Shown here one piece after another: positions 44,561 to 56,232 of a stretch of DNA of 64,000 bases. Every line of letters begins with the position of its first letter. The first letter of the stretch is position 1. The DNA comes from Tragulus kanchil (lineage: Eukaryota; Chordata; Mammalia; Artiodactyla; Tragulidae). Below the pieces are notes generated by a model, which was not told the DNA's origin, ran no database searches, and worked only from the letters and a program-made list of their open reading frames with translations. Location of the stretch: NCBI GenBank assembly GCA_022376925.1, contig JAIOJX010000030.1, positions 168,031,084 through 168,095,083 on the forward strand, in the 5' to 3' direction. A program made the translations under genes and the position numbers.

Positions 44561-45819
44561 TAGAAAACTTGAGTGCTATCGGAAACAGGTCAGTGGGCAT
44601 AGCAGTTTTCAGGGAAGGAACAATGAAAGTGCACTGATGTTCTGTCATAGAGAGGAACACCTCTCTCCTCTCCTTTTAGAAGGTTGCTCCCCCACACCTT
44701 TCCAGACACACAGTTCCAGTCAGCCTGCCCATCACAGGCTGAGCTGATCAGCGATTCATCATGTCCTTGACCTGTCCTAATTCAGACCAATTGGAGTCCC
44801 TCCCTGAGATTCTGCTTACTAAATCTGTCAAGGAAATGTTCTTTTTCCTCCCTGATCAGACAGCTATGAAAAATCTGTATCTGGAGCTGCCTAACACTTT
44901 GGCTCCATTTTCCTAAGTGAAGGAAGCCTGGGAGAACAAAATCAGCATGCAAATAAAAGTGGATACAGAAGCAGGGAATACCAATGACATCCAAGTCTCT
45001 CAGTCTAGTTACCCTTAGATCAGCATCATCTGCACCCCACACTTTCTTGGGAAAAGGCTGGAACTTGGAAATGACAGAGTCCTATTGCACAATGCTTCAC
45101 AGATGTATGTGTGTGTATATATGTGTGTGTGTGTGTAGACATCTATACATACATACATATTAATACAAGCTGGGTCTTGAAGGCAGGTTAAGGCCCTGGA
45201 TGCATAGTAAGAAAACGGAGCATGAGGGGACAGGAAGAGGAACAATGATCAGACCAAAGAGGCGGATGCGTAAGCAACTATATACTTCAATAAAAAATAT
45301 TTTTTAATATAAATAAATGAATAAATAAAAAAGGCAGGTGTGCTGTTCAAGAATGGAAGAGAAAACTGATCCAAAATTGTATAAAATATGGTATACTTCA
45401 TGGTGTTGCTGGAATAAATACATTCTAAATTGATTGAAATTTTTACAGTAAAGACTGAAAAGTTTCCCTCCCATGCCTGTTTCATAACCGCTCAGTTCCT
45501 ATTCCTAAAGGAAATCATTATCAGTCTCATATCACACAGCAATTTTTTGAATACATAAGCAATATAGTTAACTACTCTAGAAAGCTTTGAATGCCAAGAT
45601 AACATACTTGGTCTGCATTTAGTTGGCAACAGGGAAACAGTATAGTATTTTTTATGAATTATAATTTACATATACAGTGCATAGTGTAGTTTTTAAAAGA
45701 CTGACACAGTGAGAGTCACGTTTGCAGATGATCTGGCTATCGGAACAGTTTTAGAATTTCACTGGATGGGCTTAATAGCATATCTGAAATGACAGAAAAA
45801 AACAGCCTGTGGTGAAATA
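44561..45819. other. Unrecognised sequence with short TG/TA tracts
   Basis: A TG-rich tract is at 45104-45138 (again 46330-46364). An A/T-rich stretch near 45285-45333 may be the tail of an old retroposon. No gene is seen. Confidence 0.5.
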
Positions 45820-47295
45820 TCAAAACATATAATATGGGTGTAATTAGAGTCCCAGAAAGAGGGAAGAGAGAGAGCACACAAAATACGCAAAGAAAAAAAT
45901 GTCCAAATTTCCAACTTAATAAGAAATGTGAATTTATAGACTGAAGAAGTTTAGTCAGTTCTAAGTGGGATCAATACAAACAAACCACACTAGGCAGTGC
46001 TGAAAACCAAAGAATAAGAAAATTTTGAAATAAATCTGACCAAAAAAGGTACTTTACACACAGAAAAGGTTTCCTCCCTGATCAGACAGCTATGAAAAAT
46101 CTGTATCTGGAGCTGCCTAACACTTTGGCTCCATTTTCCTAAGTGAAGGAAGCCTGGGAGAACAAAATCAGCATGCAAATAAAAGTGGATACAGAAGCAG
46201 GGAATACCAATGACATCCAAGTCTCTCAGTCTAGTTACCCTTAGATCAGCATCATCTGCACCCCACACTTTCTTGGGAAAAGGCTGGAACTTGGAAATGA
46301 CAGAGTCCTATTGCACAATGCTTCACAGATGTATGTGTGTGTATATATGTGTGTGTGTGTGTAGACATCTATACATACATACATATTAATACAAGCTGGG
46401 TCTTGAAGGCAGGTTAAGGCCCTGGATGCATAGTAAGAAAACGGAGCATGAGGGGACAGGAAGAGGAACAATGATCAGACCAAAGAGGCGGATGCGTAAG
46501 CAACTATATACTTCAATAAAAAATATTTTTTAATATAAATAAATGAATAAATAAAAAAGGCAGGTGTGCTGTTCAAGAATGGAAGAGAAAACTGATCCAA
46601 AATTGTATAAAATATGGTATACTTCATGGTGTTGCTGGAATAAATACATTCTAAATTGATTGAAATTTTTACAGTAAAGACTGAAAAGTTTCCCTCCCAT
46701 GCCTGTTTCATAACCGCTCAGTTCCTATTCCTAAAGGAAATCATTATCAGTCTCATATCACACAGCAATTTTTTGAATACATAAGCAATATAGTTAACTA
46801 CTCTAGAAAGCTTTGAATGCCAAGATAACATACTTGGTCTGCATTTAGTTGGCAACAGGGAAACAGTATAGTATTTTTTATGAATTATAATTTACATATA
46901 CAGTGCATAGTGTAGTTTTTAAAAGACTGACACAGTGAGAGTCACGTTTGCAGATGATCTGGCTATCGGAACAGTTTTAGAATTTCACTGGATGGGCTTA
47001 ATAGCATATCTGAAATGACAGAAAAAAACAGCCTGTGGTGAAATATCAAAACATATAATATGGGTGTAATTAGAGTCCCAGAAAGAGGGAAGAGAGAGAG
47101 CACACAAAATACGCAAAGAAAAAAATGTCCAAATTTCCAACTTAATAAGAAATGTGAATTTATAGACTGAAGAAGTTTAGTCAGTTCTAAGTGGGATCAA
47201 TACAAACAAACCACACTAGGCAGTGCTGAAAACCAAAGAATAAGAAAATTTTGAAATAAATCTGACCAAAAAAGGTACTTTACACACAGAAAAGG
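44844..47295. repeat. Direct duplication 19
   Basis: Bases 44844-46069 recur at 46070-47295, offset 1226, the longest in the window. Confidence 0.93.
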
Positions 47296-47380
47296 AAAAT
47301 TAAAAATTACGGTTTACCTCTCATCAAAAATAATGGAGGCAAGAAGTCAACATAATGACATCCTTAAAAGTGATCAAAGA

Positions 47381-47660
47381 GGGCTTCCCTGGTGGTCCAG
47401 TGGGTAAAGAGTCCACCTTGCAGTGCAAGGGGCACCAGTTCGATCCCTGTCCCGGGAAGATATCACGTACTGCGGATTGGCTGAACCGGTGCGTCCAGTT
47501 AAAAGCCAGTGCTCTGGAGCGCATGTGCCCAGAGCTGGTGCTCTGCAACGAGAGAGGCCACTGCAGTGGGAGGTCCACACAGGTCGAAGAATAAAGATGG
47601 ATGAAAAATAAATAAATTTTAAAAATCAGTAAAAAGAGGCCAATATTTTTTTAAAAAGTT
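47381..47660 (+). mobile_element. Young CHR-like SINE, subtype A, copy 1
   Basis: The head, the intact B box ('agttcgatccctg') and a shorter, more diverged body are present. A target duplication like 'ttaaaagtgatcaaaga' flanks it (about 47364-47380 and 47661-47679). Confidence 0.9.
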
Positions 47661-48027
47661 TTTAAAAAATGATCAAAGAAAATGGTCAAACTCATAATTC
47701 TATATCCAACCAAAATAAATACTTCAAGAATAAAGGCAAAATGAAAATGTTTTTAAATAAAACTAAGGAAAATTCAAATTCATCACCAGAAGACCTGTTC
47801 CACAGGAAATGTTAAAGAATGTTCTTCATACTGAAGAAAAATAATACCAGATGGAAACATGGATGTTTAAGAAGGAATAAAGAACACCAGAAATAGAAAA
47901 TATATGGCAAACATGAAACAGTATTTTGTCTTACTTTTAAATATACATACAACAATATGTGCAAGGCAGCAATATTACAATGAATTGTGGGGCTTATAAA
48001 ACATGCAGATTTAACATAATGTGTGTG

Positions 48028-48124
48028 TACATATATACACACATAATTATATATACACACATATATATAACATATATTTCATATATATATACACATTTCA
48101 TACACACACACACACACACACACA
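48028..48124. repeat. Compound TA/CA microsatellite, copy 1
   Basis: Alternating 'atatac', 'acacat' and a pure CA run (48103-48124) form a Z-DNA-prone tract. Repeated at 49088-49184. Confidence 0.9.
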
Positions 48125-48440
48125 GATTTACAGTAAACTTACAGAAGAGCATGTACCCTGGAAACTCGTAGGGTAAAAAAAAAAATGTCCAAATTTCCAA
48201 CTTAATAAGAAATGTGAATTTATAGACTGAAGAAGTTTAGTCAGTTCTAAGTGGGATCAATACAAACAAACCACACTAGGCAGTGCTGAAAACCAAAGAA
48301 TAAGAAAATTTTGAAATAAATCTGACCAAAAAAGGTACTTTACACACAGAAAAGGAAAATTAAAAATTACGGTTTACCTCTCATCAAAAATAATGGAGGC
48401 AAGAAGTCAACATAATGACATCCTTAAAAGTGATCAAAGA

Positions 48441-48720
48441 GGGCTTCCCTGGTGGTCCAGTGGGTAAAGAGTCCACCTTGCAGTGCAAGGGGCACCAGTT
48501 CGATCCCTGTCCCGGGAAGATATCACGTACTGCGGATTGGCTGAACCGGTGCGTCCAGTTAAAAGCCAGTGCTCTGGAGCGCATGTGCCCAGAGCTGGTG
48601 CTCTGCAACGAGAGAGGCCACTGCAGTGGGAGGTCCACACAGGTCGAAGAATAAAGATGGATGAAAAATAAATAAATTTTAAAAATCAGTAAAAAGAGGC
48701 CAATATTTTTTTTAAAAGTT
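48441..48720 (+). mobile_element. Young CHR-like SINE, subtype A, copy 2
   Basis: Duplicate of 47381 through duplication 20. Confidence 0.9.
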
Positions 48721-49403
48721 TTTAAAAAATGATCAAAGAAAATGGTCAAACTCATAATTCTATATCCAACCAAAATAAATACTTCAAGAATAAAGGCAAA
48801 ATGAAAATGTTTTTAAATAAAACTAAGGAAAATTCAAATTCATCACCAGAAGACCTGTTCCACAGGAAATGTTAAAGAATGTTCTTCATACTGAAGAAAA
48901 ATAATACCAGATGGAAACATGGATGTTTAAGAAGGAATAAAGAACACCAGAAATAGAAAATATATGGCAAACATGAAACAGTATTTTGTCTTACTTTTAA
49001 ATATACATACAACAATATGTGCAAGGCAGCAATATTACAATGAATTGTGGGGCTTATAAAACATGCAGATTTAACATAATGTGTGTGTACATATATACAC
49101 ACATAATTATATATACACACATATATATAACATATATTTCATATATATATACACATTTCATACACACACACACACACACACACAGATTTACAGTAAACTT
49201 ACAGAAGAGCATGTACCCTGGAAACTCGTAGGGTAAGAAAATTAGAATAGTTACACATCAGATAAGGTACTCTTTATGACGAAGAGAAATGCCTTTAAGA
49301 TGAGGAGACCTTCCATCAATAAAGGATGTTTTAAATTACAGACAGGTCAGTTCAGGGAAAAATGTGGTAACTACGTATAAACCAAATAACAGAACCTCCA
49401 AGT

Positions 49404-49556
49404 ACAGGCATATCTCATTTTATTGCACTTCACTTTATTGCACTTTGCAGATACTATGGTTTGTTTTGCTTTGTTTTTATACAAATTGAAGGTTTGTGGC
49501 AACCCTGTGTTAAGCAAATCTACCATACCATTTTTCCAACACCATTGTTTTTTTCT
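49404..49556 (+). mobile_element. Tigger-type DNA transposon, left end, copy 1
   Basis: 'acaggcatatctcattttat' and 'aattgaaggtttgtggcaaccctg' are hallmark left-end phrases of Tigger (pogo/TcMar) elements. The transposase region is absent. Confidence 0.85.
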
Positions 49557-49574
49557 TTCGGATAGAAAAACATT

Positions 49575-50189
49575 TTTAATAGTTTTTTTTTTTTTTTTTT
49601 AAGAGAAGTTATAGGTTCACAGTAAAAAATTTAAAAGGGGGGCTTCCCTGGTAGCTCAGTGGCAAAGAATCTGCCTGCCAGTGCAGGAGACATGGGTTCA
49701 ATCCCTGATCCGAGAAGATCTCACGTGCTGTGGAGCAACTATGCTCGTGAGTCACAACAATGGAGCCTGTGCTCCAGAACCTCGGAGCCACAACTATGGA
49801 GCCCATGGGCTGCAACTACTGAAGCCTGTGAGCCCTGGAGCCCGAGTTCCACAACTAGAGAAGTCACCACAACGGGAAGCCTGCTCACCTCCACTAGAGA
49901 GGGGCCCCTACTCTCTGCAAGTAGAGAAGAACCTGCAGCAGCAGGGAAAACCCAGAATAGCTAAAAATAAATAAATAAATACAATTTTTTTAAAAAATTC
50001 AAAAAGGAAGAGATTTTCCATACCAAAGTTTCCCCCGACTATCAACTTCTCCCAACACAGTGGTACATTTGGAATAATCAGTGAGCCTGTGTTGACACAT
50101 TATCACCCAAAGTCCATAGTTAACATTAGGATTCACTCTTTGAGTTGTGTATTCTATGGGTTTGAATTTTTAATTAGCAGGTATACATT
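49575..50189 (-). mobile_element. L1 3' UTR fragment, antisense, inside Tigger, copy 1
   Basis: A T run (49583-49600) followed by 'aagagaagttataggttcac' and 'cattatcacccaaagtccatagttaacattagg' matches the reverse complement of a mammalian L1 3' end. A CHR SINE sits inside it. Confidence 0.75.
49640..49981 (+). mobile_element. Classical full-length CHR-2-like SINE, copy 1
   Basis: It has a head 'ggcttccctggtagctcagt', B box 'gggttcaatccctgatcc', the repetitive 'cacaactatggagcc' body and an (AAAT)n tail. It is flanked by the imperfect repeat 'aaaaatttaaaagg' / 'aaaaattcaaaaagg'. Its body differs clearly from the young SINE family. Confidence 0.88.
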
Positions 50190-50338
50190 TTTTGGACATA
50201 ATACTATTGTATACTTAACAGACTACAGTATAAATTTAACTTTTATATGCTCTGAGAAACCAAGATATTCTTATGTCTCACCTTATTGCAGTGCTCTAGA
50301 ACTAAACCTGTACAATCTCCGAGGAATATCTGTTCATG
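50190..50338 (+). mobile_element. Tigger-type DNA transposon, right end, copy 1
   Basis: 'ttattgcagtgctctagaac' and 'aatctccgaggaatatctgt' are the matching inverted end. The two ends are separated by a minus-strand L1 fragment that carries its own SINE. Confidence 0.8.
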
Positions 50339-50503
50339 AAGCAAAAGTAGATAGAATCATACTAGAGAAAGATAAATCCATAATCAGAATTGGATTTTTT
50401 TCAACACTCCTCTATCAGTTAGTGATAGAAAAACTACACAAAAGCCAAAAGTCAGTAAAGAGATTTGAAAAATTCTATTCACCAACCTGATCAAAGTGAC
50501 ATG
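50339..50503 (+). mobile_element. Old L1M ORF2 endonuclease remnant, copy 1
   Basis: 'gcaaaagtagatagaatcat' and 'caacactcctctatcagttagtgatag' follow L1M ORF2 endonuclease order. It continues the old L1 broken by the Tigger insertion. The 133-codon frame at 50089-50490 crosses three different elements and is spurious. Confidence 0.7.
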
Positions 50504-50520
50504 TAACAGAACCTCCAAGT

Positions 50521-50673
50521 ACAGGCATATCTCATTTTATTGCACTTCACTTTATTGCACTTTGCAGATACTATGGTTTGTTTTGCTTTGTTTTTATACA
50601 AATTGAAGGTTTGTGGCAACCCTGTGTTAAGCAAATCTACCATACCATTTTTCCAACACCATTGTTTTTTTCT
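50521..50673 (+). mobile_element. Tigger left end, copy 2
   Basis: Duplicate of 49404-49556 through duplication 21. Confidence 0.85.
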
Positions 50674-50691
50674 TTCGGATAGAAAAACATT

Positions 50692-51306
50692 TTTAATAGT
50701 TTTTTTTTTTTTTTTTTAAGAGAAGTTATAGGTTCACAGTAAAAAATTTAAAAGGGGGGCTTCCCTGGTAGCTCAGTGGCAAAGAATCTGCCTGCCAGTG
50801 CAGGAGACATGGGTTCAATCCCTGATCCGAGAAGATCTCACGTGCTGTGGAGCAACTATGCTCGTGAGTCACAACAATGGAGCCTGTGCTCCAGAACCTC
50901 GGAGCCACAACTATGGAGCCCATGGGCTGCAACTACTGAAGCCTGTGAGCCCTGGAGCCCGAGTTCCACAACTAGAGAAGTCACCACAACGGGAAGCCTG
51001 CTCACCTCCACTAGAGAGGGGCCCCTACTCTCTGCAAGTAGAGAAGAACCTGCAGCAGCAGGGAAAACCCAGAATAGCTAAAAATAAATAAATAAATACA
51101 ATTTTTTTAAAAAATTCAAAAAGGAAGAGATTTTCCATACCAAAGTTTCCCCCGACTATCAACTTCTCCCAACACAGTGGTACATTTGGAATAATCAGTG
51201 AGCCTGTGTTGACACATTATCACCCAAAGTCCATAGTTAACATTAGGATTCACTCTTTGAGTTGTGTATTCTATGGGTTTGAATTTTTAATTAGCAGGTA
51301 TACATT
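50692..51306 (-). mobile_element. L1 3' UTR fragment, antisense, copy 2
   Basis: Duplicate of 49575-50189. Confidence 0.75.
50757..51098 (+). mobile_element. Classical full-length CHR-2-like SINE, copy 2
   Basis: Duplicate of 49640-49981. Confidence 0.88.
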
Positions 51307-51455
51307 TTTTGGACATAATACTATTGTATACTTAACAGACTACAGTATAAATTTAACTTTTATATGCTCTGAGAAACCAAGATATTCTTATGTCTCACCT
51401 TATTGCAGTGCTCTAGAACTAAACCTGTACAATCTCCGAGGAATATCTGTTCATG
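51307..51455 (+). mobile_element. Tigger right end, copy 2
   Basis: Duplicate of 50190-50338. Confidence 0.8.
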
Positions 51456-51870
51456 AAGCAAAAGTAGATAGAATCATACTAGAGAAAGATAAATCCATAA
51501 TCAGAATTGGATTTTTTTCAACACTCCTCTATCAGTTAGTGATAGAAAAACTACACAAAAGCCAAAAGTCAGTAAAGAGATTTGAAAAATTCTATTCACC
51601 AACCTGATCAAAGTGACATGTGTAAAACAATTCACCAACAATTGCAGAATACATATGATACACTGATCAACACTGATCAAGTGCTGGACCTTAAATTGGA
51701 TCTCGATAAATTCAAAAGATGAAGATCATACTTGCATCCTATGTCTAGCTCCACTATGGAATTAGAAATATCTAGAAGGAAAACAATCTGGAAGTTAAAC
51801 AGCATACATCTAAACAAGTCAAAGAAGAAATCAAAGAAATTATGAAATATTTTGAAGTGAATAAAGCATA
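51456..51870 (+). mobile_element. Old L1M ORF2 endonuclease to linker remnant
   Basis: The first part repeats 50339-50503. It then continues with 'ctggaagttaaacagcatac' and 'gtcaaagaagaaatcaaag', the linker after the endonuclease in L1 ORF2. Confidence 0.75.
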
Positions 51871-52224
51871 CTAGGTGCCAAGCCCTTCTCCATTTTGTGA
51901 ATAAAACTAATGTGAGGTTGGATTTTACTCAATCTATAAATACTTGAATCTTTTTAATTACTTTTAAGTCTGTGGAACACTAACATGATTCTTCAAGTAT
52001 TGAAGGAGGTCATGAGCAGATATGAACTCTGGCCCATGAAATGGACCCCGGCATTGAGAGCCTTATACCCCTTCCCCTGTCCTTGGACTTCGCATTCTAT
52101 TTGCATTCTTCACGCTAGGAGCTGTCCAAGGAAGACATAGTCTTGAGTGAGTAATGTGTTGTTTGGACCATCTGAATAGCACATATGACTGAACCCAGTT
52201 AAGGCTTCTATATAAGCTTTTATT
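51871..52224. other. Unrecognised sequence within the old L1
   Basis: This segment separates two parts of old L1 ORF2 and therefore is, or contains, an insertion. I do not recognise the element. Confidence 0.5.
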
Positions 52225-52440
52225 TAAAATATACACTGCCATGTTTGAAATGGATAACCAATAAAAATCTATTGTACAGCACATGGAACAATGTTATGTA
52301 CCAGTCTGGACAGGAGTAGGGGTTGGAGAGGGAATGGTTATATGTATATGTATGGCCAAGCCTCTTCACTGTTCACCTGAAACTATCACAAAATTGTTAA
52401 TTGGCTGTACCACAATAAAAATGTTTTTGGTGTAAAAAAA
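52225..52440 (+). mobile_element. L1-like 3' UTR with A-rich end
   Basis: 'aatctattgtacagcacatgg' through 'taccacaataaaaatg' and a terminal A-rich run look like a retroposon 3' end. Confidence 0.55.
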
Positions 52441-52544
52441 GAAAGAAACAGACTTTGCAGGGCAGATATGGAGATCTACTCAAAACAAGACTCAAAAGTA
52501 AGTCTCCTTGCTTATGAAATCTGCTACCAATCAATCAATGTTGC

Positions 52545-52742
52545 TGCTGTTTAGTCAAGTCAGGTCTGACTCTTTGCAGCTGCATGAACTGTAGCCTACC
52601 AGGCTCCTCTGCCCATGGGATTTTTCCAGGCAAGAATATTGGAGTGGATTGGCATTTCCTTCTCCTGGGGATCTTCCCAAACCAGGGACTGAACCCACAT
52701 TCCTTGCATTGGAGGCAAATTTTTTACCACTGAGCCACAAAA
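52545..52742 (-). mobile_element. Bov-tA type SINE, antisense
   Basis: It contains 'caggtctgactctttgcagc', 'caggcaagaatattggagtg' and 'gggactgaacccacattcc', a diverged Bov-tA. It is not duplicated. Confidence 0.83.
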
Positions 52743-52835
52743 AAAGTCTAGTCAATCAATAAGGCATACTAAAATAAGTTTGATACACCTAAAACAGAGT
52801 TCAGTCGCTCAAAGACAAATTATAGCCACAAATGT

Positions 52836-54290
52836 TTATTTTATAAAGGAAGAAACCTCTTAAATCAGTACTCTAAAGTTCCATGCTATTAAAGAGCAAA
52901 GTCAACCAAAAGTAAGTAGAATTTAAGAGAGTAATTTTTTTAAATTGAGGAAATAAAGACTAATAGAGAAAATACAAAAACAGAAAATGAAGATGAAAGT
53001 TGACTCTAATAAAAGATTTAAAAATTGATAAATCCCAAGCTATACTAATCAAGAAAATAAAAACACAAATTATCAATATCAGGAATGAAAAACATTAACA
53101 GGATAAGCAAATACTATGAACTTTATGATAAATGAAACAATTTAGATAGTGAACAAAGTCTATAAATAATACAACTTACTAAAATTGATACAAGAAGAAA
53201 TATGAAATGTGAATGCCAATATCTGTGAAAGGAATTAACTTATTAAAGTTTCTTCAAAACAAGACTCCAGGCCCAGATGGTTTTATTAGCATATTCTATC
53301 AAACATTTAAGAAAAAAATAACACCAGTCTTATACAAATCTCTTTCCGAAAATGGAGTCGAAAATATTTCAACGTATTTTGTGAAGCCAACATTTCCCCA
53401 GTACCAACACGAAAAAAAGACAATACAGGAAAAAAGTACTCTAAACCAACATTTCTAATGAACATAATGCAAATATCCTTAGAAAAATGTTAATAAATCA
53501 ATATATTGTGAATAAATGGAGTTCATGCCCAGAATGCAAAGCTGGCTTAAGACTGAAAAATATTCAATAAAGTACCCTATATTTACATAACAAAGGGAAC
53601 TCACACGATTACTTAAATATATGCAGAAAAAGTGAAAGTGAAGTTGCTCAGTCATGTCTGACTCTTCGGGACCTATGGATGAGCCATGGAATTTTCCAGG
53701 CAAGAATACTGGAGTGGGTAGCCTATCCCTTCTCCAAGGGATTTTCCCAACCATGGAATCAAACCAGGGTCTCCTGCATTGCAGGTGGACTCTTTACCAG
53801 CTGAGTTACAAATATATGCAGAAAAAAACATTTAATAAAATCCTACATCAATTCATGAAGAAGCAAACACTCAACCTACTAGGCGTGGAAGGGAATTTCC
53901 TGTTTGAAAATGCATCAACACAACACCCATAGCCAATATCACACTCAGAGATGAAATGCTCAATGTTTTCTCCCTACAGTCACTAACAAAACAAGGATAT
54001 CCATTCTTACAAGTTCTAGTCAACAGTGTACTCAAAATTGTAACCACTGCCATAACACAAAGAAAAGCCATTGTGATCACAAGGAAAAGGAAAAAAAACA
54101 AACCAACATTCTCTTTTCAAAAGTGACTATGTAGAAAATTTTCAAGGGTCTATAATCAATTTCTAGAACAGGTGAAATTAGGTCACAAAATACAAAGTCA
54201 ACACTGAAAATGTCGTATCATTGATATCAATTATATATCTATATGCCAATTGAAAAACTGAAATGTAAGAAACAGTACCATTGGCAATAG
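52836..54290 (+). mobile_element. Old L1M ORF2, reverse transcriptase region
   Basis: Decayed RT coding sequence: 'aaacaagactccaggcccagatgg' (PGPDGF motif, also in the 81-codon frame at 53213), 'acatttctaatgaacataatgc', 'atatcacactcagagatgaaatgctc' and 'caagttctagtcaacagt'. It continues the L1M that begins near 45820. Stops are frequent. Confidence 0.8.
53632..53809 (-). mobile_element. Bov-tA type SINE, antisense, with target duplication, copy 1
   Basis: It contains 'gaagttgctcagtcatgtct' and 'caggcaagaatactggagtg'. A perfect 17-base target duplication 'aaatatatgcagaaaaa' lies at 53615-53631 and 53810-53826. Confidence 0.92.
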
Positions 54291-54612
54291 CTTTCCAGCC
54301 TCCTTGGTGTTAGGTGAGGTCTTTGACCACACCTGGCCAATGAGATTTAAAAGACTGTGCTGCTCTAGGCATGACCCAGATAATCCTCCCAGCAGAATCC
54401 TTAGTCCTCTCTCCCCTTCCTTATTACCAGAAACCTTGACAGCCTTGGAAATCTTGGTCTGAAGATAACAGAGCTACAAAGATCAGTGCCCAGATCCTCA
54501 GAGGCCTGCTTTTAGAAGAGAGGTGTCCGCTCTCAGGGATAGTTTTTGTTACTAATAATAAATTTATCATATTTGGCCCATTAGCTCATATTACCTTTAA
54601 ACTGGGTGTAAA
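54291..54612. other. Unrecognised sequence
   Basis: Part of it (from 54382) occurs three times because of duplications 22 and 23. No gene is seen. Confidence 0.5.
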
Positions 54613-55378
54613 ATGCCCAGAATGCAAAGCTGGCTTAAGACTGAAAAATATTCAATAAAGTACCCTATATTTACATAACAAAGGGAACTCACACGATTAC
54701 TTAAATATATGCAGAAAAAGTGAAAGTGAAGTTGCTCAGTCATGTCTGACTCTTCGGGACCTATGGATGAGCCATGGAATTTTCCAGGCAAGAATACTGG
54801 AGTGGGTAGCCTATCCCTTCTCCAAGGGATTTTCCCAACCATGGAATCAAACCAGGGTCTCCTGCATTGCAGGTGGACTCTTTACCAGCTGAGTTACAAA
54901 TATATGCAGAAAAAAACATTTAATAAAATCCTACATCAATTCATGAAGAAGCAAACACTCAACCTACTAGGCGTGGAAGGGAATTTCCTGTTTGAAAATG
55001 CATCAACACAACACCCATAGCCAATATCACACTCAGAGATGAAATGCTCAATGTTTTCTCCCTACAGTCACTAACAAAACAAGGATATCCATTCTTACAA
55101 GTTCTAGTCAACAGTGTACTCAAAATTGTAACCACTGCCATAACACAAAGAAAAGCCATTGTGATCACAAGGAAAAGGAAAAAAAACAAACCAACATTCT
55201 CTTTTCAAAAGTGACTATGTAGAAAATTTTCAAGGGTCTATAATCAATTTCTAGAACAGGTGAAATTAGGTCACAAAATACAAAGTCAACACTGAAAATG
55301 TCGTATCATTGATATCAATTATATATCTATATGCCAATTGAAAAACTGAAATGTAAGAAACAGTACCATTGGCAATAG
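54613..55378 (+). mobile_element. Old L1M ORF2, RT region, second copy
   Basis: Repeats 53525-54290 through duplication 22. Confidence 0.8.
54720..54897 (-). mobile_element. Bov-tA type SINE, antisense, copy 2
   Basis: Duplicate of 53632-53809, with target duplications at 54703-54719 and 54898-54914. Confidence 0.92.
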
Positions 55379-56069
55379 CTTTCCAGCCTCCTTGGTGTTA
55401 GGTGAGGTCTTTGACCACACCTGGCCAATGAGATTTAAAAGACTGTGCTGCTCTAGGCATGACCCAGATAATCCTCCCAGCAGAATCCTTAGTCCTCTCT
55501 CCCCTTCCTTATTACCAGAAACCTTGACAGCCTTGGAAATCTTGGTCTGAAGATAACAGAGCTACAAAGATCAGTGCCCAGATCCTCAGAGGCCTGCTTT
55601 TAGAAGAGAGGTGTCCGCTCTCAGGGATAGTTTTTGTTACTAATAATAAATTTATCATATTTGGCCCATTAGCTCATATTACCTTAACTGATGTAGTGAG
55701 AATCACTTGGAGATCAGATAAGGAGAGACTCTAGAACACCATGCTGCGGTTATATGCCAGGAATAAGATATATCCGTGTAGCTGTGCATACATCTTAAGC
55801 ACTGAGTGGAGAGAATGATCCACAATGTGAAACCACTTACATAATTTGGAATGTATTCACTGAATGTTGAAAGAGCCATGCATATACAGAACATATTTTT
55901 AGGTGTATTAGGAAGGTTAGAGTGGAGTGGAAATGGATTTTAGCAACTAGGAGGAGAACATGTAATCACGAAACAGCCTTCAACCCAGCCACTACAGACA
56001 ACACAAAACAACAACAGGTTGCAACTGAGGAGTCTGAAAGTATATGCTTATACTAAGAGACTATATGTA
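55379..56069. other. Unrecognised sequence
   Basis: No gene or named repeat is seen. The stretch from 55469 recurs at 56596. Confidence 0.5.
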
Positions 56070-56232
56070 AAAGCAACTATATTCGATATTTAACAATAAC
56101 CTATAATGGAAAAGAATCTGAAAACAAACACAAACACTCATATATATAATTGAATCACTGTATACCTGAAAACATTGTAAAACAACTATATTTCTATGCA
56201 ATAATCAATTAAATAAAATACAAATTTTAAGA
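56070..56232 (+). mobile_element. L1 3' UTR end, copy 1
   Basis: 'cctataatggaaaagaatctg', 'aattgaatcactgtatacctgaaaac' and 'attgtaaaacaactatatttc' match the 3' end of cetartiodactyl L1 as I recall it, ending near an 'aattaaataaaa' signal. Confidence 0.7.

Larger units (their letters stand above)
47119..49237. repeat. Direct duplication 20 (overlaps duplication 19)
   Basis: Bases 47119-48176 recur at about 48177-49237, offset 1060. The join lies in an A run. The opening stretch also occurs at 45895, so it is present three times. Confidence 0.93.
45820..49403 (+). mobile_element. Very old L1 (L1M-like), ORF1 3' half and inter-ORF region
   Basis: Despite heavy decay, phrases follow mammalian L1M ORF1 order: 'attagagtcccagaaagagg', 'aaatttccaac', 'gctgaaaaccaaagaataag', 'aataatggaggcaagaagtc', 'attctatatccaacc', then 'gaagaaaaataataccagatgg' after ORF1. 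Duplications 19 and 20 repeat parts of it, and a young SINE interrupts it. The recognition is by nucleotide similarity from memory, not by an open frame. Confidence 0.7.
49387..51620. repeat. Direct duplication 21
   Basis: Bases 49387-50503 recur at 50504-51620, offset 1117, with a clean join. Confidence 0.93.
53525..55690. repeat. Direct duplication 22
   Basis: Bases 53525-54597 recur at 54613-55690, offset 1088. About 15 unmatched bases lie at the join. Confidence 0.93.

Noticed and set aside
39829..48124. TA and CA tracts as possible replication origins or functional Z-DNA
   Set aside because: They are ordinary microsatellites, several next to SINE or L1 A-rich ends. Nothing else supports a function.
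50089..50490. A 133-codon gene present in two copies
   Set aside because: It is read through an antisense L1 fragment, a Tigger end and an old L1 remnant in one frame by chance.
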